DNA of 64,000 bases from DATFXM01 sp035315885 (lineage in GTDB: Bacteria; Acidobacteriota; Blastocatellia; UBA7656). Each line of letters starts with the position of its first letter. The first letter of the stretch is position 1. The position numbers and the translations under genes are program-made. Shown piece after piece: positions 9,770 to 19,363 of this stretch. The stretch is taken from the NCBI GenBank assembly GCA_035315885.1, contig DATFXM010000140.1, positions 1-64,000 on the forward strand, written 5' to 3'. The notes beneath the pieces are model-generated. The model had not been told where the DNA came from and made no database searches. It worked only from the letters and a program-made list of their open reading frames with translations.

Positions 9770-10435
9770 TCAAGCTCTATCGCTATCGGTGAAACGAGGT
9801 CTCATTCTTGGCCGCTTAGGCAGCTTTTGCGGACGAGGGCCTCGGTACTTCATTCCCGAAGCTGCCGCATAGTCCAACTCAGTGCCGCTCTCCACAGACC
9901 TCAGCAACAGTCCGCCTCGGCTCATATCGCCACGACCGATAAAATCGATCGGAAATCTCAAAGAGGGCCCGAAAGCGTCGGTCAGGATCTGCAGATACTT
10001 GTCCGTAGCGATGCTGCCCAGGAAGACCACTTCGCACTCTGCCGAAAGCCTTTGCGCAATGCTTTTCGCGTCGCGTTCCAGCGGCTCTCGATACGAGCGA
10101 TTCTTCTCGTCAATCTCGACGGCGGCAAAACTTTTCAGCGTTTCAATCCCAACCAACTGCTGATCGGCACAAAGACCGGCCCCCGGAGTTATTACAAGCA
10201 CGCCGGGCACGCCGTTGGGAGGATTGGCAAATGCCTTGGCATAAGTCAGCTTGCCTCGAAAGTACAGAGCACTCAAGAAAGAAAAAACTGCTCCAAGCGT
10301 TGCGGTGCCCAAGCTCAGCTCCTGTGCCAGAGGGAACTCGCCTTGTCCCGAGATCAGTCTTTTAGCCCGCAGCCCGTCACAGCGTGCCGGAGAGAGAATG
10401 AAGATGCGTCTGTTCGTGGTGTCCATTGGGAACAA
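9770..10435 (-). CDS. conserved protein of unknown function
   Basis: 221 residues (an alternative ATG three codons in, at 10,426). It begins RRIFILSPARCDGLRAKRLI and continues with a segment LGAVFSFLSALYFRGKL and GVLVITPGAGLC. I recall this pattern from uncharacterised acidobacterial proteins; it is not a recollection of any functional assignment. A longer open frame on the opposite strand (9599-10552) looks like an antisense shadow, being rich in Arg/Ser/Gln without domain character. The Rossmann-like alternation of strands and Gly-rich turns suggests a nucleotide- or phosphate-binding fold, but that is only an inference. Confidence 0.6.
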   Translation of the reverse strand: MFPMDTTNRRIFILSPARCDGLRAKRLISGQGEFPLAQELSLGTATLGAVFSFLSALYFRGKLTYAKAFANPPNGVPGVLVITPGAGLCADQQLVGIETLKSFAAVEIDEKNRSYREPLERDAKSIAQRLSAECEVVFLGSIATDKYLQILTDAFGPSLRFPIDFIGRGDMSRGGLLLRSVESGTELDYAAASGMKYRGPRPQKLPKRPRMRPRFTDSDRA

Positions 10436-10615
10436 GGGCTACCGAATCAGTTGCAATCAGGCGGCTTCAATAATGCACTGCGGCAGCCGCATTTTGAAAG
10501 ACGATGGCAGGTTCCATGTGATGGAATCCGGTGGCGGGTCATACAGGATTGAGAACTGTAGCATCGGGGCCCAGGGCCTCGAAGCGAAGTCGAATCCTGT
10601 AAGGAGATAAGAACT

Positions 10616-10858
10616 ATGTCAGCGAACGCAACAACACTGCCCGCAACAACAGCCCCGGGAGGCACCGCTACGACCAACGTTGCTTCCGCCACCAAGACTG
10701 ATTGGGCACCCACAGCGAAAGTGGGTGTTGGAGCCCTTGCCGCGGCGATCACCACCCTGATCATCGCTTTTTGGAAGTCTGCGACCGCGGCAGAAGCAGC
10801 GGCCATCACTACCTTGATCACGTTCGCGGTGCAATACCTGATTCCGGATCGAAAGTGA
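10616..10858 (+). CDS. small holin-like membrane protein
   Basis: 80 residues preceded by a near-perfect AAGGAG box, 9 nt before the ATG. A Thr/Ala-rich N-terminal 30 residues is followed by a hydrophobic stretch (VGVGALAAAITTLIIAFW) and, after a short acidic turn, a second one (AAAITTLITFAVQYLIP) ending in DRK. Two short helices with small residues and a charged tail are the layout of small phage holins and of holin-like proteins in non-phage settings. There are no lysis or phage genes beside it, so function is open. Confidence 0.55.
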   Translation: MSANATTLPATTAPGGTATTNVASATKTDWAPTAKVGVGALAAAITTLIIAFWKSATAAEAAAITTLITFAVQYLIPDRK

Positions 10859-10986
10859 TCGAGTTGCCCGTCCAGTTCGCCCGCTGAAACCCTCCCGCGG
10901 TGGGTCGTGTTCATAAGAATACGATTCGTGCGTTATAGAAATGGCAACCTGTCATAATCGGCTTCGCAGTGGCGGGAGGGACGAAT

Positions 10987-12288
10987 ATGAAGGCACAGTT
11001 GTTAACTGCCATTGGTGCAATATATTTGTGCATCTCCGGCGTATCAGTGACCAGCTCCGCGGGTTTGACCAATTCAAGCTCTGATTGGCCGCAGTGGCGC
11101 GGCCCTCAGCGGAATGGCATCTCGCAGGAAAGCGGGCTGTTGAAGCAATGGCCAGTGCAAGGACCGAAACTGCTTTGGCAGGTGAACGATATTGGAGACG
11201 GCTACTCGTCCCCCGCGGTAGTAGGGTCGCGGATCTACGTTATGAGCAACCGCGGCATGGAGAACGAGTTTGTGCAAGCTCTCTCCACTCAAGACGGCAA
11301 GCCTGTCTGGACGACCCGCATCGGCAACGTCGGAAACCCGAAGGACTTTCTCTACGCGAAGGCTCGGTCCACTCCTACGGTTGATGGAGACTTCATGTAT
11401 GCGCTCGGGTCGGACGGCGACCTCGCATGTCTTGAAACAAAGACCGGGAAGATTCGTTGGCAAAAAAGCCTTCGTAACGAGTTTGGCGGACTCCCCGGCG
11501 TTTGGGCTTATGCAGAGTCGCCACTAGTTGACGGTGACGTTGTTGTAGTGACTCCCGGCGGAGCCAAGGCCACGATGCTGGCGTTGAACAAGAAGACAGG
11601 CGAGGTCGTCTGGACATCGGCCTTCTCCGGCGGGGAGCCCGCGGCTTATGCGTCCGCTATAGTCGTACACGCGGGCGGGCGCAAACAATATGTGCAGTTC
11701 CTGAGCAAGGGCTTAGTCGGAGTTGATGCTAAGACCGGCCAGTTTCTCTGGCGATACAAGGACGTTGCCAAGGGTATGGCGCAGATACCCACGCCGGTGG
11801 CGCGCGATGGGTATGTGTACGGTGGAGCGATGAACATTGGGGGTGGGCTTATCAAGCTCAAGCCCGACGCCAGCGGAGTCGCGGCGGAGCAGGTCTACTT
11901 CCAGCGCGGTCTGCCGAACGGCATTGGTGGCGCGGTATTGGTGGGCGACTATCTGTACGGAACTGAGGACGCGGGCGGCAACCTGGTCGCAGTGGAGTTC
12001 ACCACGGGCAAAGTGAAATGGAATGCCGAGAGCATCGGCATAGGCTCAGTAGCATTCGCCGACGGCTTCCTCTATGTTCACGGCGCGAACGGAACCGTCG
12101 CATTGGTTGAGGCTACGCCTGAGGCGTATCGGGAAAAGGGCCGGTTCACACCGCCGGCTCAGCCGCAACGCAGACGACTCGGACCGTACCCCGAGAAAGC
12201 GTGGACCTATCCGGTGATTTCTAATGGCAGGCTCTACATCCGGGACATCGGAACGCTTTGGGCCTACGACATCAAGGCCGGACGGTAG
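10987..12288 (+). CDS. exported PQQ-type beta-propeller protein
   Basis: 433 residues from the ATG at 10,987, which has GGAGGG 6 nt upstream; the GTG further up overlaps that box. A signal peptide precedes DWPQWRGPQRNGIS, the usual opening of this family of eight-bladed quinoprotein-like propellers. Repeated motifs of the type ALxxxTGKxxW are visible (KTGKIRWQKSL, KTGEVVWTS, TTGKVKWNA). The family is widespread in Acidobacteria and Planctomycetes; most members lack the PQQ site and act as scaffolds (BamB-like) or have no assigned role. No cytochrome or dehydrogenase partner lies beside it. Confidence 0.8.
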   Translation: MKAQLLTAIGAIYLCISGVSVTSSAGLTNSSSDWPQWRGPQRNGISQESGLLKQWPVQGPKLLWQVNDIGDGYSSPAVVGSRIYVMSNRGMENEFVQALSTQDGKPVWTTRIGNVGNPKDFLYAKARSTPTVDGDFMYALGSDGDLACLETKTGKIRWQKSLRNEFGGLPGVWAYAESPLVDGDVVVVTPGGAKATMLALNKKTGEVVWTSAFSGGEPAAYASAIVVHAGGRKQYVQFLSKGLVGVDAKTGQFLWRYKDVAKGMAQIPTPVARDGYVYGGAMNIGGGLIKLKPDASGVAAEQVYFQRGLPNGIGGAVLVGDYLYGTEDAGGNLVAVEFTTGKVKWNAESIGIGSVAFADGFLYVHGANGTVALVEATPEAYREKGRFTPPAQPQRRRLGPYPEKAWTYPVISNGRLYIRDIGTLWAYDIKAGR

Positions 12289-12290
12289 AG

Positions 12291-13046
12291 TCAAAACGTC
12301 ACGTTATCGATGAGTCGCACGTCTCCCAGCCTCACCGCTCCAAATCGGCGGCCCAGGCGATCTTCAACGTAATCTACCTGGAAGCCCGCTTCCTCCAGAC
12401 GCTTCACAACTTCGCCGGCGCCAATATCCGACCGGAGGATTCGCGGGAACGCCGGCGCGAGCGCTCGTTGCTCCTGCGACAGCCTCGAGTTTCTCGAGCT
12501 CATCGCCAGCCCGTCAGCTTCCCTGACCGTGGCGACGCCGGCAACCTCAATGTCGAGAAAAAACGCATCCATCATTCCTCGCACCAACTCGAGTTGTTGG
12601 TAGTCCTTTTCGCCGAAATAGGCGCGGTCGGGTTTCACCAGATTGAACAGCTTGAGGACCACCGAGAGCACGCCATCGAAGTGGCCCGGCCGATACGCGC
12701 CACAAAGCTCGTGGGAAAAGGCGGTCTCGATCACTCGATAACGATACTCATCCCGGTACATCGACTCGAAATCGGGCATGAACACGAAGTCCACTCCCTC
12801 ACGCAGCGCGACCTTTAGATCACTCTCTTCGGTGCTCGGGTAGTTCAGCAGGTCCTGCTGATCGTTGAACTGGGTTGGGTTAACGAAAATGCTCAGCACT
12901 GACAATTCGCATTCGGCGCGCGACCGGCGAATGAGGGCTGCGTGACCTTCGTGCAGAGCGCCCATCGTCGCTACGAAGCCGACGGTGCCCGAAGGAAAGC
13001 GCGTTCGCTCCTGTCTCCATTCCGCGACTGACCGGATTACTTTCAT
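12291..13046 (-). CDS. panC: pantoate--beta-alanine ligase
   Basis: 251 residues. The enzyme joins pantoate and beta-alanine, with ATP, to give pantothenate. Visible family motifs are the nucleotide-binding TMGALHEGHAALI, FVNPTQF, the FGEKDYQQL segment and the SSRNSRL loop. It overlaps the panB stop by 4 nt (ATGA), so translation is probably coupled. The protein is about 30 residues shorter than usual, the shortfall being in the C-terminal dimer/closing domain, but the end (RLIDNVTF) is family-like, so it appears to be a natural short form. Its stop lies 2 nt from that of the convergent propeller gene. Confidence 0.95.
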   Translation of the reverse strand: MKVIRSVAEWRQERTRFPSGTVGFVATMGALHEGHAALIRRSRAECELSVLSIFVNPTQFNDQQDLLNYPSTEESDLKVALREGVDFVFMPDFESMYRDEYRYRVIETAFSHELCGAYRPGHFDGVLSVVLKLFNLVKPDRAYFGEKDYQQLELVRGMMDAFFLDIEVAGVATVREADGLAMSSRNSRLSQEQRALAPAFPRILRSDIGAGEVVKRLEEAGFQVDYVEDRLGRRFGAVRLGDVRLIDNVTF

Positions 13047-13831
13047 GAATAGCTCTCGTTTTCGGAGGGAAACGCCCCGGCCTTGACGTCTCTGTCGTAG
13101 GCGTTGAGCGCAGTTCGCACTGATTCAAACAACCCTGCATAGGTTCTCAGAAACTTGGGCCGGAAGTTCGGATTGAGCCCGAGCAGGTCCTGAAATACAA
13201 GCACCTGTCCGCTTACGCCGGGACCAGCTCCAATGCCGATGGTTGGAATTTTCAGAAGGGCGGTCATCTTCCGGGCGGCTTCCGACGGCACGCACTCGAG
13301 TACCAGAGAGAAGCATCCGGCCTCTTCGAGCTGAAGAGCCTGCGCAGTGAGGACGTCCACCGCGGCGTTGTCCCGAGCCTGCAGCTTCATACCTCCCAGG
13401 GCATTGACCGACTGAGGCGTCAGGCCGAGGTGTCCCATCACCGGCACTCCGGAGTCGACTATGTGCTTCACGATGTCTGCATGACCCCGCACGCCCTCGA
13501 GCTTAACTGCATGAGCGCCCGCCCTGATCAACTTGTGAACTGAATCCATCGCAGGTTTAAGACCCTTGCGATATGAAAGGAAAGGGAGGTCGGCAATGAT
13601 GAGCTTCGACGGTGCACCTTTCGCAACAGCCGCAGTGTGCATTGCCATCATACCGGTGGTCGCCGACAGAGTCGTGGGGTACCCGTGCATGGTCATCGCC
13701 AGACTGTCGCCAACCAGGATGCAGTCGATACCGGATTCGTTCACCACCCGCGCACTTGTGTAGTCGTAACAAGTGACCATCGAGATTTTGCGACCCTCGT
13801 TCTTCATTCTCTGGAAATCGAGTACATTCAT
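13043..13831 (-). CDS. panB: 3-methyl-2-oxobutanoate hydroxymethyltransferase
   Basis: 262 residues, the usual length. It makes ketopantoate from 2-oxoisovalerate and methylene-tetrahydrofolate, the first committed step of pantothenate synthesis. Diagnostic segments: VTCYDYTSARV, ILVGDSLAMTMHGY (Mg-binding Asp), VKLEGVRGHADIVKHI, PVMGHLGLTPQSVN, LVLECVP (catalytic Glu) and IPTIGIGAGPGVSGQVLVFQDLLGL. First gene of a two-gene operon with panC; no panD (aspartate decarboxylase) is in this window. Confidence 0.97.
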   Translation of the reverse strand: MNVLDFQRMKNEGRKISMVTCYDYTSARVVNESGIDCILVGDSLAMTMHGYPTTLSATTGMMAMHTAAVAKGAPSKLIIADLPFLSYRKGLKPAMDSVHKLIRAGAHAVKLEGVRGHADIVKHIVDSGVPVMGHLGLTPQSVNALGGMKLQARDNAAVDVLTAQALQLEEAGCFSLVLECVPSEAARKMTALLKIPTIGIGAGPGVSGQVLVFQDLLGLNPNFRPKFLRTYAGLFESVRTALNAYDRDVKAGAFPSENESYS

Positions 13832-14301
13832 GCGGTCAGCCAGTCCTTCCCACGCGCCAGCGTGCGAATCGAGGTGAAGTAAAGCTCTTGTGGCTGGGGG
13901 AATCGTCGAGAACGGTCAATAAATTCTCACGCAGACCATCGAACTCCATCAACGGAAAAATAACCGTGACTTATCCGGCTAACAAGACTGCGGGCAAAAA
14001 ATGAGGGGGTGAGGAGATGAGCGGATGAGGGCCTCATCCCCTCATCTCCGCGTCGCCCCTTCGCCCCTTCGCTCAATCCCACCCTTATTTATTTTGAGTA
14101 TGCCGCAGTTGTGGTTCGTAGACCGTCGGAGTCGAGAACCGCGGACTAGCGCTGGGGCGTTTTGGGGGTTTGGTAACAAAGTACTTTTGCAAGGGCGATA
14201 TTTTATGTAAAAATACGGGTCTTCTTTGCAACATTCTGTTTAAGTCTCAGCTTTAGCGCAGGACCCGCACACAACTTTGAAGAGAAGGGGGCTCGGCCAA
14301 A
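13832..14301. repeat. intergenic region with a family C inverted repeat
   Basis: 470 bp between the divergent panBC and radical SAM genes. Positions 14,001-14,080 carry a GA-rich stretch followed by its CT-rich complement (GATGAGG, 1 nt, CCTCATC at the centre, then CTCATCTCCGCGTCGCCCC), one of four C-type elements in the window. An AGAAGGGGG ribosome site lies about 11 nt before the GTG start of the next gene. Confidence 0.6.
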
Positions 14302-16047
14302 GTGGGCTCACCCAGAATAGTGCTTACTGCTTCCAACAGCGAAGCCAGCGAGTGGCGCCACAGCATATGGCAGCAAATGCTGTCGGCAACTATACCAGCG
14401 AAGTTCCGCAATACCTTCATTAACGCTGAGGCGCTGCTCAATGAGTCATGGCCGGACGGCAGGGCTAAGTATGTCCCCAACGGCTTGCGAATGGTAGAGA
14501 CTCTGCTCCTCCGTCACTACTCGGAGGACGACGTAGTCACCTGCTACGTCGAGAACCTCGAAAAATTCGTTGGCCCAGAGACTAAGATCCTCGCCATCCA
14601 CGCGCACAATCCCCTTGGCATCTCCTACGCCACCGACGTCTACTCCAAGCTCGGTGGCGAGAACCTGATGCCGGTCAACGCGAGTGAGTTCCTGCGCATC
14701 GTCAAGCATCCGGTCATCCAGAAGTACAAACCCAAGATCATCGTTGGAGGCCCGGGAGGCTGGCAGCTCGAGCGCGCGAACCGACTCGAAGAGTTCAATG
14801 TCGATTACCTGATTGACGGCGAAATAGAGCGCGTCTTTGGCGATGTATTCAAGAGGATACTTGACGGTGATCCGTCCCTCCCGAAAATTATCAAGATCCC
14901 GAAATCCATGCAGCCTACGGTGGAAGAAATACCGGTCGTAAGGCATCGCTCGACATTCGGAGTCGTCGAGATTACTCGGGGATGCGGACGCGGCTGCCAG
15001 TTCTGCGGGCCGGCCACTAAGGTTGGACGCTCGTTTCCGCTAGAGCACATTCTCAACAGTGTTCGCGTCAACGTTGAGGAAGGTGCGACGGAAATCATGC
15101 TGGTCAGCGAAGATATCTTCCTCTTCGAGCAACTCCCCAACTTCGAGACCAATGTTCCGGCGCTCGAAAGGATGCTGCAACAGGTTGTGTCAGTGCCGGG
15201 CCTCGAGAGTATGCAGCTCTCGCACCTGACGATGGCGCCCGTAGTCAAGGACCCGACGCTCATCGAGCGCTTGACCCCACTCACCGTACCGTACTCACAC
15301 CTTACGCACCCCGAGTCAACCGATCCCAAAACCCGTATCGTCGATGCGATCATCGGACTCGAGACTGGCAGCCCGCGGCTGTTTGAGACTTTTATGAAGG
15401 GCAAGGCGTATCCATACCGTGCCCATCAGTGGCGGGACGTGGTGCTCAAGGGCATGGAGATTCTCAACCGGCACAACTGGTTTCCATTCTGCACGTTCAT
15501 TATCGGGTTGCCCGGTGAGACCGACGAGGACACTCGACAATCGCTTGACTTTTTGTTCGACCTCCGCGATGCCAAAGGAATGTTCGTACCCACGTGGTTC
15601 GTTCCGCTCGAGGACACGCGGATGCAGAAGAGAGAGAGCGCCAAGCTGATCGAGATGACCGACCTGCAATGGGAATTCTTCTTCACTTGCTGGAAGTACA
15701 ATCTGGAGTTCTGGCGCGGCGGATCATTCGACCGCTACAAATACACGCTTGGTGTGCCGGTTTACTATCGGATGCTTGGGCGAAAGCTTTTCGGAAGCGG
15801 GGTCAAGTACCCGCTGTACAGACTTGCCGGATTGCCGGACCGCTTCATGCGCAAGCACCTTTACCTCGACTTCAGCGGGAAGACCCGGAACAAGGCGGGG
15901 CTCAAGCGCTTCGAAAGCGAGATACCTCCGGGCTTCCGCACAGTTACCGGACTCAACATGATCGACGCTACACAGCTTCGAGCCGCGAGCCGAAATATCT
16001 CTCCGAACGAGCAGTCAGCCGGAGGGCGGAGCGCGACCGGAGACTGA
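14302..16047 (+). CDS. radical SAM protein with B12-binding-like N-terminal domain
   Basis: 581 residues from a GTG start. The [4Fe-4S] cluster motif CxxxCxxC is plain (CGRGCQFC, about residues 228-235), preceded by EITRGCG as in the Elp3/MiaB-NifB-like B12 radical SAM class. Residues about 80-190 form a Rossmann-like region (KILAIHAHNPLGIS, KIIVGGPGGWQLE, VDYLIDGEIERVF) typical of cobalamin-binding domains of this class, but the classical DxHxxG cobalamin-ligand motif is not evident. Later segments IIGLETGSPRLFE and FIIGLPGETDEDT are also class features. Substrate unknown; no biosynthetic partners are adjacent. Confidence 0.8.
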   Translation: MGSPRIVLTASNSEASEWRHSIWQQMLSATIPAKFRNTFINAEALLNESWPDGRAKYVPNGLRMVETLLLRHYSEDDVVTCYVENLEKFVGPETKILAIHAHNPLGISYATDVYSKLGGENLMPVNASEFLRIVKHPVIQKYKPKIIVGGPGGWQLERANRLEEFNVDYLIDGEIERVFGDVFKRILDGDPSLPKIIKIPKSMQPTVEEIPVVRHRSTFGVVEITRGCGRGCQFCGPATKVGRSFPLEHILNSVRVNVEEGATEIMLVSEDIFLFEQLPNFETNVPALERMLQQVVSVPGLESMQLSHLTMAPVVKDPTLIERLTPLTVPYSHLTHPESTDPKTRIVDAIIGLETGSPRLFETFMKGKAYPYRAHQWRDVVLKGMEILNRHNWFPFCTFIIGLPGETDEDTRQSLDFLFDLRDAKGMFVPTWFVPLEDTRMQKRESAKLIEMTDLQWEFFFTCWKYNLEFWRGGSFDRYKYTLGVPVYYRMLGRKLFGSGVKYPLYRLAGLPDRFMRKHLYLDFSGKTRNKAGLKRFESEIPPGFRTVTGLNMIDATQLRAASRNISPNEQSAGGRSATGD

Positions 16048-16331
16048 AGTCGCTGCCGCGACATCGATCTAAGCTTGAATTAATTCTGTTCGCTCTTGGA
16101 GCGAGCTGAAGCGATCCGTGCCCTGTACCGAGTTATTAACGCCTCGCTCGCCTGCATGGTGGAGCTTGTCGCCTCTCGAATAAGCAACACCCTTCCTTTT
16201 GAATCGATGGAACTCGAGCGTCGACTTCGTCCGGCTCGCAAGACTCGATACAATCGACAAGGAGAAGATGGACGCCCAACAAGATTGTCAGATTCGCAGA
16301 TCAGAGTTCTAATCGAACTTGCGAGGGCATT

Positions 16332-16856
16332 ATGGAATTCAAACTTGATCACGCAATCAATATATTGAGTCGCACACCAAACGTGTTGAGGTCGATGCTA
16401 GATGGTTTGCCTTCGGAGTGGATCAGCATGAACGAAGGCGAGACGACCTGGAGCCCATACGATGTAGTCGGTCACCTCATCCACGGCGAGCGCACCGATT
16501 GGATTCCCCGCGCCAGAATCATTCTGCAAGAAGGAGAGAGCAGAGCGTTTGAGCCGTTCGATCGATTCGCGCAGTTTGACGAGAACCGGGGCAAGTCGCC
16601 GGAGGAACTGCTGCGGACATTCGAAGTATTGAGACGGGAAAACATCGACGCGCTCAGGAGCATGTCTCTCAGACCGGAGGATTTATCGAGAAAGGGCAAG
16701 CATCCGGAACTGGGTCAGGTGACCCTCGGGGAACTGCTTGCGACCTGGGTGGCGCACGATCAGGATCATCTCGTTCAGATAGCTCGTACGATGGCTAAGC
16801 AGTATCGCGAGGCAGTAGGCCCCTGGCAGGCTTATTTGTCAGTGATGCAGAAGTGA
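16332..16856 (+). CDS. DinB-family (DinB_2-type) protein
   Basis: 174 residues. Metal-binding His candidates are in VVGHLIHGER (second helix) and VAHDQDHLVQI (fourth helix). The pattern TTWSPYDVVGHLIHGE and TLGELLATWVAHDQDH is the DinB_2 branch. Possible thiol-dependent transferase or hydrolase, without a recognisable substrate. The 16,048-16,331 gap upstream holds two overlapping open frames on opposite strands that look random; I see no gene there. Confidence 0.8.
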   Translation: MEFKLDHAINILSRTPNVLRSMLDGLPSEWISMNEGETTWSPYDVVGHLIHGERTDWIPRARIILQEGESRAFEPFDRFAQFDENRGKSPEELLRTFEVLRRENIDALRSMSLRPEDLSRKGKHPELGQVTLGELLATWVAHDQDHLVQIARTMAKQYREAVGPWQAYLSVMQK

Positions 16857-16906
16857 CCGCGGCGGCCCGTCATCACACGACGAGCGGAAGACAGACTGAG
16901 TATGAC

Positions 16907-17260
16907 TCAATACTCAGGCCGACCCGGAGCGAGCTGGCGCTGTCTGGTGGATACTGCTCTGATGGCGCCAAATGCCGCCATTGGCAGCAAGCCCAACGAG
17001 GACAAGGGCGCTGGAATCGCAGTCAAGACGCCTGCTACGAGACCTTTGGCGGTGGCAATTCCTGCCTCATCCTTGTAGACGCGTTTCTGAATTAGGATCG
17101 TCGCGAGTCCAAGGACGAGACCCGCCGGCAAGGAAACCAACCAACCTACACCGCCCGTTGCAACCTCTTCGCCGAACAACAGCCAGTCGACGACGATGAG
17201 CGCGACCGCTGAAACGGGGTGCAAGCCAAATATCTGACTGAAGTACTTAAGCTTCTTCAC
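16907..17260 (-). CDS. small membrane protein of unknown function
   Basis: 117 residues from a GTG with AAAGGTGA about 11 nt upstream. Three hydrophobic segments (residues about 15-30, 37-57, 70-95) with a positively charged tail. The N-terminus MKKLKYFSQIFGLHPVSAVAL and the GGVGWLVSLPAGLVLG stretch look like an uncharacterised small membrane protein family. No catalytic motif; it stands alone between the DinB gene and a repeat array. Confidence 0.55.
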   Translation of the reverse strand: MKKLKYFSQIFGLHPVSAVALIVVDWLLFGEEVATGGVGWLVSLPAGLVLGLATILIQKRVYKDEAGIATAKGLVAGVLTAIPAPLSSLGLLPMAAFGAIRAVSTRQRQLAPGRPEY

Positions 17261-17334
17261 AGTAGATTAGATCACCTTTCGACCGCCATGGTTGCTTACG
17301 CCAGTTCGCACCACTGAGTTCCGAGGGAGTGGGG

Positions 17335-17512
17335 GATGAGGGATGAGTCGAAGGTGGCGAATGGGCGACGCGGAGAGGAGAGACGCGGTGACGCGGAGAG
17401 CACAGCTCCGTCACGCCACTTCTCCCCATCGCCGCGTTGTCTCCGCGTCTCTGTGTCCCCGCGTCTCCGCGTCGCCCCTTAGCCTCCTCTCTGCCTACTG
17501 CCTACTGCCTAA
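17335..17512. repeat. family C inverted repeat followed by family B units
   Basis: Positions 17,364-17,400 read as tandem GACGCGGAGAG units; 17,431-17,478 hold the complement (CTCCGCGTCTC, CCGCGTCTCCGCGTCGCCCC), giving a long imperfect hairpin. It is followed at 17,491-17,512 by family B units (CTGCCTACTGCCTACTGCC). No reading frame here is believable. Confidence 0.75.
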
Positions 17513-17675
17513 CATTCGGACGCCGATTTGTAGGTTTGGCTGAAAAACTTCCTGCCCAGCAGTGAACCTCTTGCAAGAGCCACTCCAGCAAGCGTTACTC
17601 GTATATCAAGACGCTGGCAGTCTTGAGATAGGGAAAACAAAAACTCAGACAATCATTAATTCAGGAGAAGAAACA

Positions 17676-19106
17676 ATGAACAGACGTCGACAAGTTCTCG
17701 ACTCCCCTTCCGCTCCCTTATTCGTGCTGCCTGTCAGTAACGAGAGACCCGTGGCTGGTTGCGACAACATAGCCTTTCGCTTCGGGAAGCGGACTCGAGT
17801 CATGAACCACAAGGCCGGTTGGATACTTCAAGCAATCCTGTTACCCGTGTGCTGCGTGTTAGCTCTGGCACAAGCCGCTTCAGCACAGCAGTATCAGGTG
17901 TCGTATCTCGATTCGCTCGGTGGTTCAAATAGCAGGGGCAACAGCATCAACAATCGAGGTTGGATAGCCGGCTTCTCCCGATTGGCTGGAAACCAGAACC
18001 GACACGCTACACTGTGGCGAGATGGTAGTTTGATCGACCTCGGAACGCTTGGAGGACCAGACAAGAACAGCAGCGTGGCTTGGCCGGTTAAGAATAATCG
18101 AGGGATTCTCGCCGGAATCTCCCAGACAGATGCACCCGAACCCAACGGAGAAACGTGGAGTTGCGGTGCTTTTTTCTCAGGACCGAGAAGAACAGGATTT
18201 ACCTGTCTTGGGTTCGTTTGGGAAAACGGCCTGATGAAACCTCTGAACCCTTTGCCCGGCGGCAACAACAGCTTTGCGACTGGTGCTAACAATCGCGGCC
18301 AGGTAGTCGGTTGGGCGGAGAACGGTATCCACGATTCGACCTGCGTAGGCACTCAAGTTCTCCAGTTTCGACCGGTAGTCTGGGCACCCGACACGCGCCA
18401 GATCCAAAAACTTCCTTTGTTTTCCGGCGACACAAACGGCGCCGCCACCGCAATCAACGACCGTGGACAGATCGTCGGCATAACCGGCATTTGCGATCAG
18501 GCTGTCGGCAGACGAACCGCCAAGCACGCGGTGGTCTGGGAAGGTGAGACAGTCACTGACATTGGCAATCTGGGCGTGGAACTCTGGAACACTCCTATGG
18601 CCATCAATGAGCGCGGAGACATAGTAGGTTTCGCAGGCACTGACCCCGACGACCTCGATGGCAACCTGCTTCGAGCGTTCATCTGGACACGAAAGGACGG
18701 CATTCACGCGCTCGATCCGCTGCCATTGGCCGGTCATGTCTTCAGTCAGGCGACTGGCATAAACGAGCAGCGACAGGTCGTAGGATCTTCATGCACGATT
18801 GATGGCGATTGTCTGGCGGTGCTGTGGGAAGGCGCTGTCCAAAAGAATCTGAACGATTTCATAGCGCCGGGGTTCAACGGGGTCCTGCTCAACGCGCAGG
18901 ACATCAATGACAGCGGAGAGATCACCGGCAGGGCTTTCGATCCTGCGACCGGACAGCTTAGGGCGTTTGTAGCGATTCCGGTTGCGGGCGGTGGCAATGA
19001 AAACGTCCAGTCGACTAGTCGTGCAGTGTCGACGTCCCTGCCCGGACACATCAGGCAAACGCTTAGACAGCAGCGAGGGCTTGCAAGCGCGCTCAAGCTT
19101 CAGTGA
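17676..19106 (+). CDS. exported HAF-repeat protein
   Basis: About 476 residues from the ATG at 17,676 (AGGAG 8 nt upstream); an internal ATG at 17,802 directly begins a signal peptide (WILQAILLPVCCVLALAQA) and may be the functional start. The mature part consists of about seven repeats of the HAF type: Ala-Thr-Leu-Trp...Gly-x-x-x-Asp-Leu-Gly-Thr-Leu-Gly-Gly...Ala-x-x-Ile-Asn-Asp-Arg-Gly-Gln-Ile-Val-Gly. Examples: AAATAINDRGQIVG, ATGINEQRQVVG. The family is extracellular and of unknown function. It is also found in other acidobacterial genomes. No partner gene is obvious. Confidence 0.8.
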   Translation: MNRRRQVLDSPSAPLFVLPVSNERPVAGCDNIAFRFGKRTRVMNHKAGWILQAILLPVCCVLALAQAASAQQYQVSYLDSLGGSNSRGNSINNRGWIAGFSRLAGNQNRHATLWRDGSLIDLGTLGGPDKNSSVAWPVKNNRGILAGISQTDAPEPNGETWSCGAFFSGPRRTGFTCLGFVWENGLMKPLNPLPGGNNSFATGANNRGQVVGWAENGIHDSTCVGTQVLQFRPVVWAPDTRQIQKLPLFSGDTNGAATAINDRGQIVGITGICDQAVGRRTAKHAVVWEGETVTDIGNLGVELWNTPMAINERGDIVGFAGTDPDDLDGNLLRAFIWTRKDGIHALDPLPLAGHVFSQATGINEQRQVVGSSCTIDGDCLAVLWEGAVQKNLNDFIAPGFNGVLLNAQDINDSGEITGRAFDPATGQLRAFVAIPVAGGGNENVQSTSRAVSTSLPGHIRQTLRQQRGLASALKLQ

Positions 19107-19363
19107 TCGAGTGCGGTGGAGCTTCTGCGCTCGAGTGTTGCGTTCAGCCTGCTGAATGGTGCAGTGCTGCGAGTTTTGTGAATCCCCCAGCGCAGGCCGT
19201 GCGTGGTGCTGACTTGCGGGAAAGCAGTCAGCAGTTTCGGCTCACGAAGTGCCGCGCTGGATCCGGCGGCGATCCAACGGCCTGCGAGGGGGGAGATTCG
19301 ATTAACCCCGAACGAATAAGATTGGGAAGTCGTGAATCACTTCTAGCGATGGAGGATTTGCAA

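Noticed and set aside
9599..10552. Long rightward open frame opposite the conserved unknown gene
   Set aside because: Composition is Ser/Arg/Gln-rich with no domain features; the leftward frame looks like a real protein.
10616..10858. Prophage remnant suggested by the holin-like gene
   Set aside because: No other phage-like gene within several kb.
16048..16331. Open frames of about 90 codons on both strands
   Set aside because: Neither shows a recognisable start context or protein pattern, and they overlap each other.
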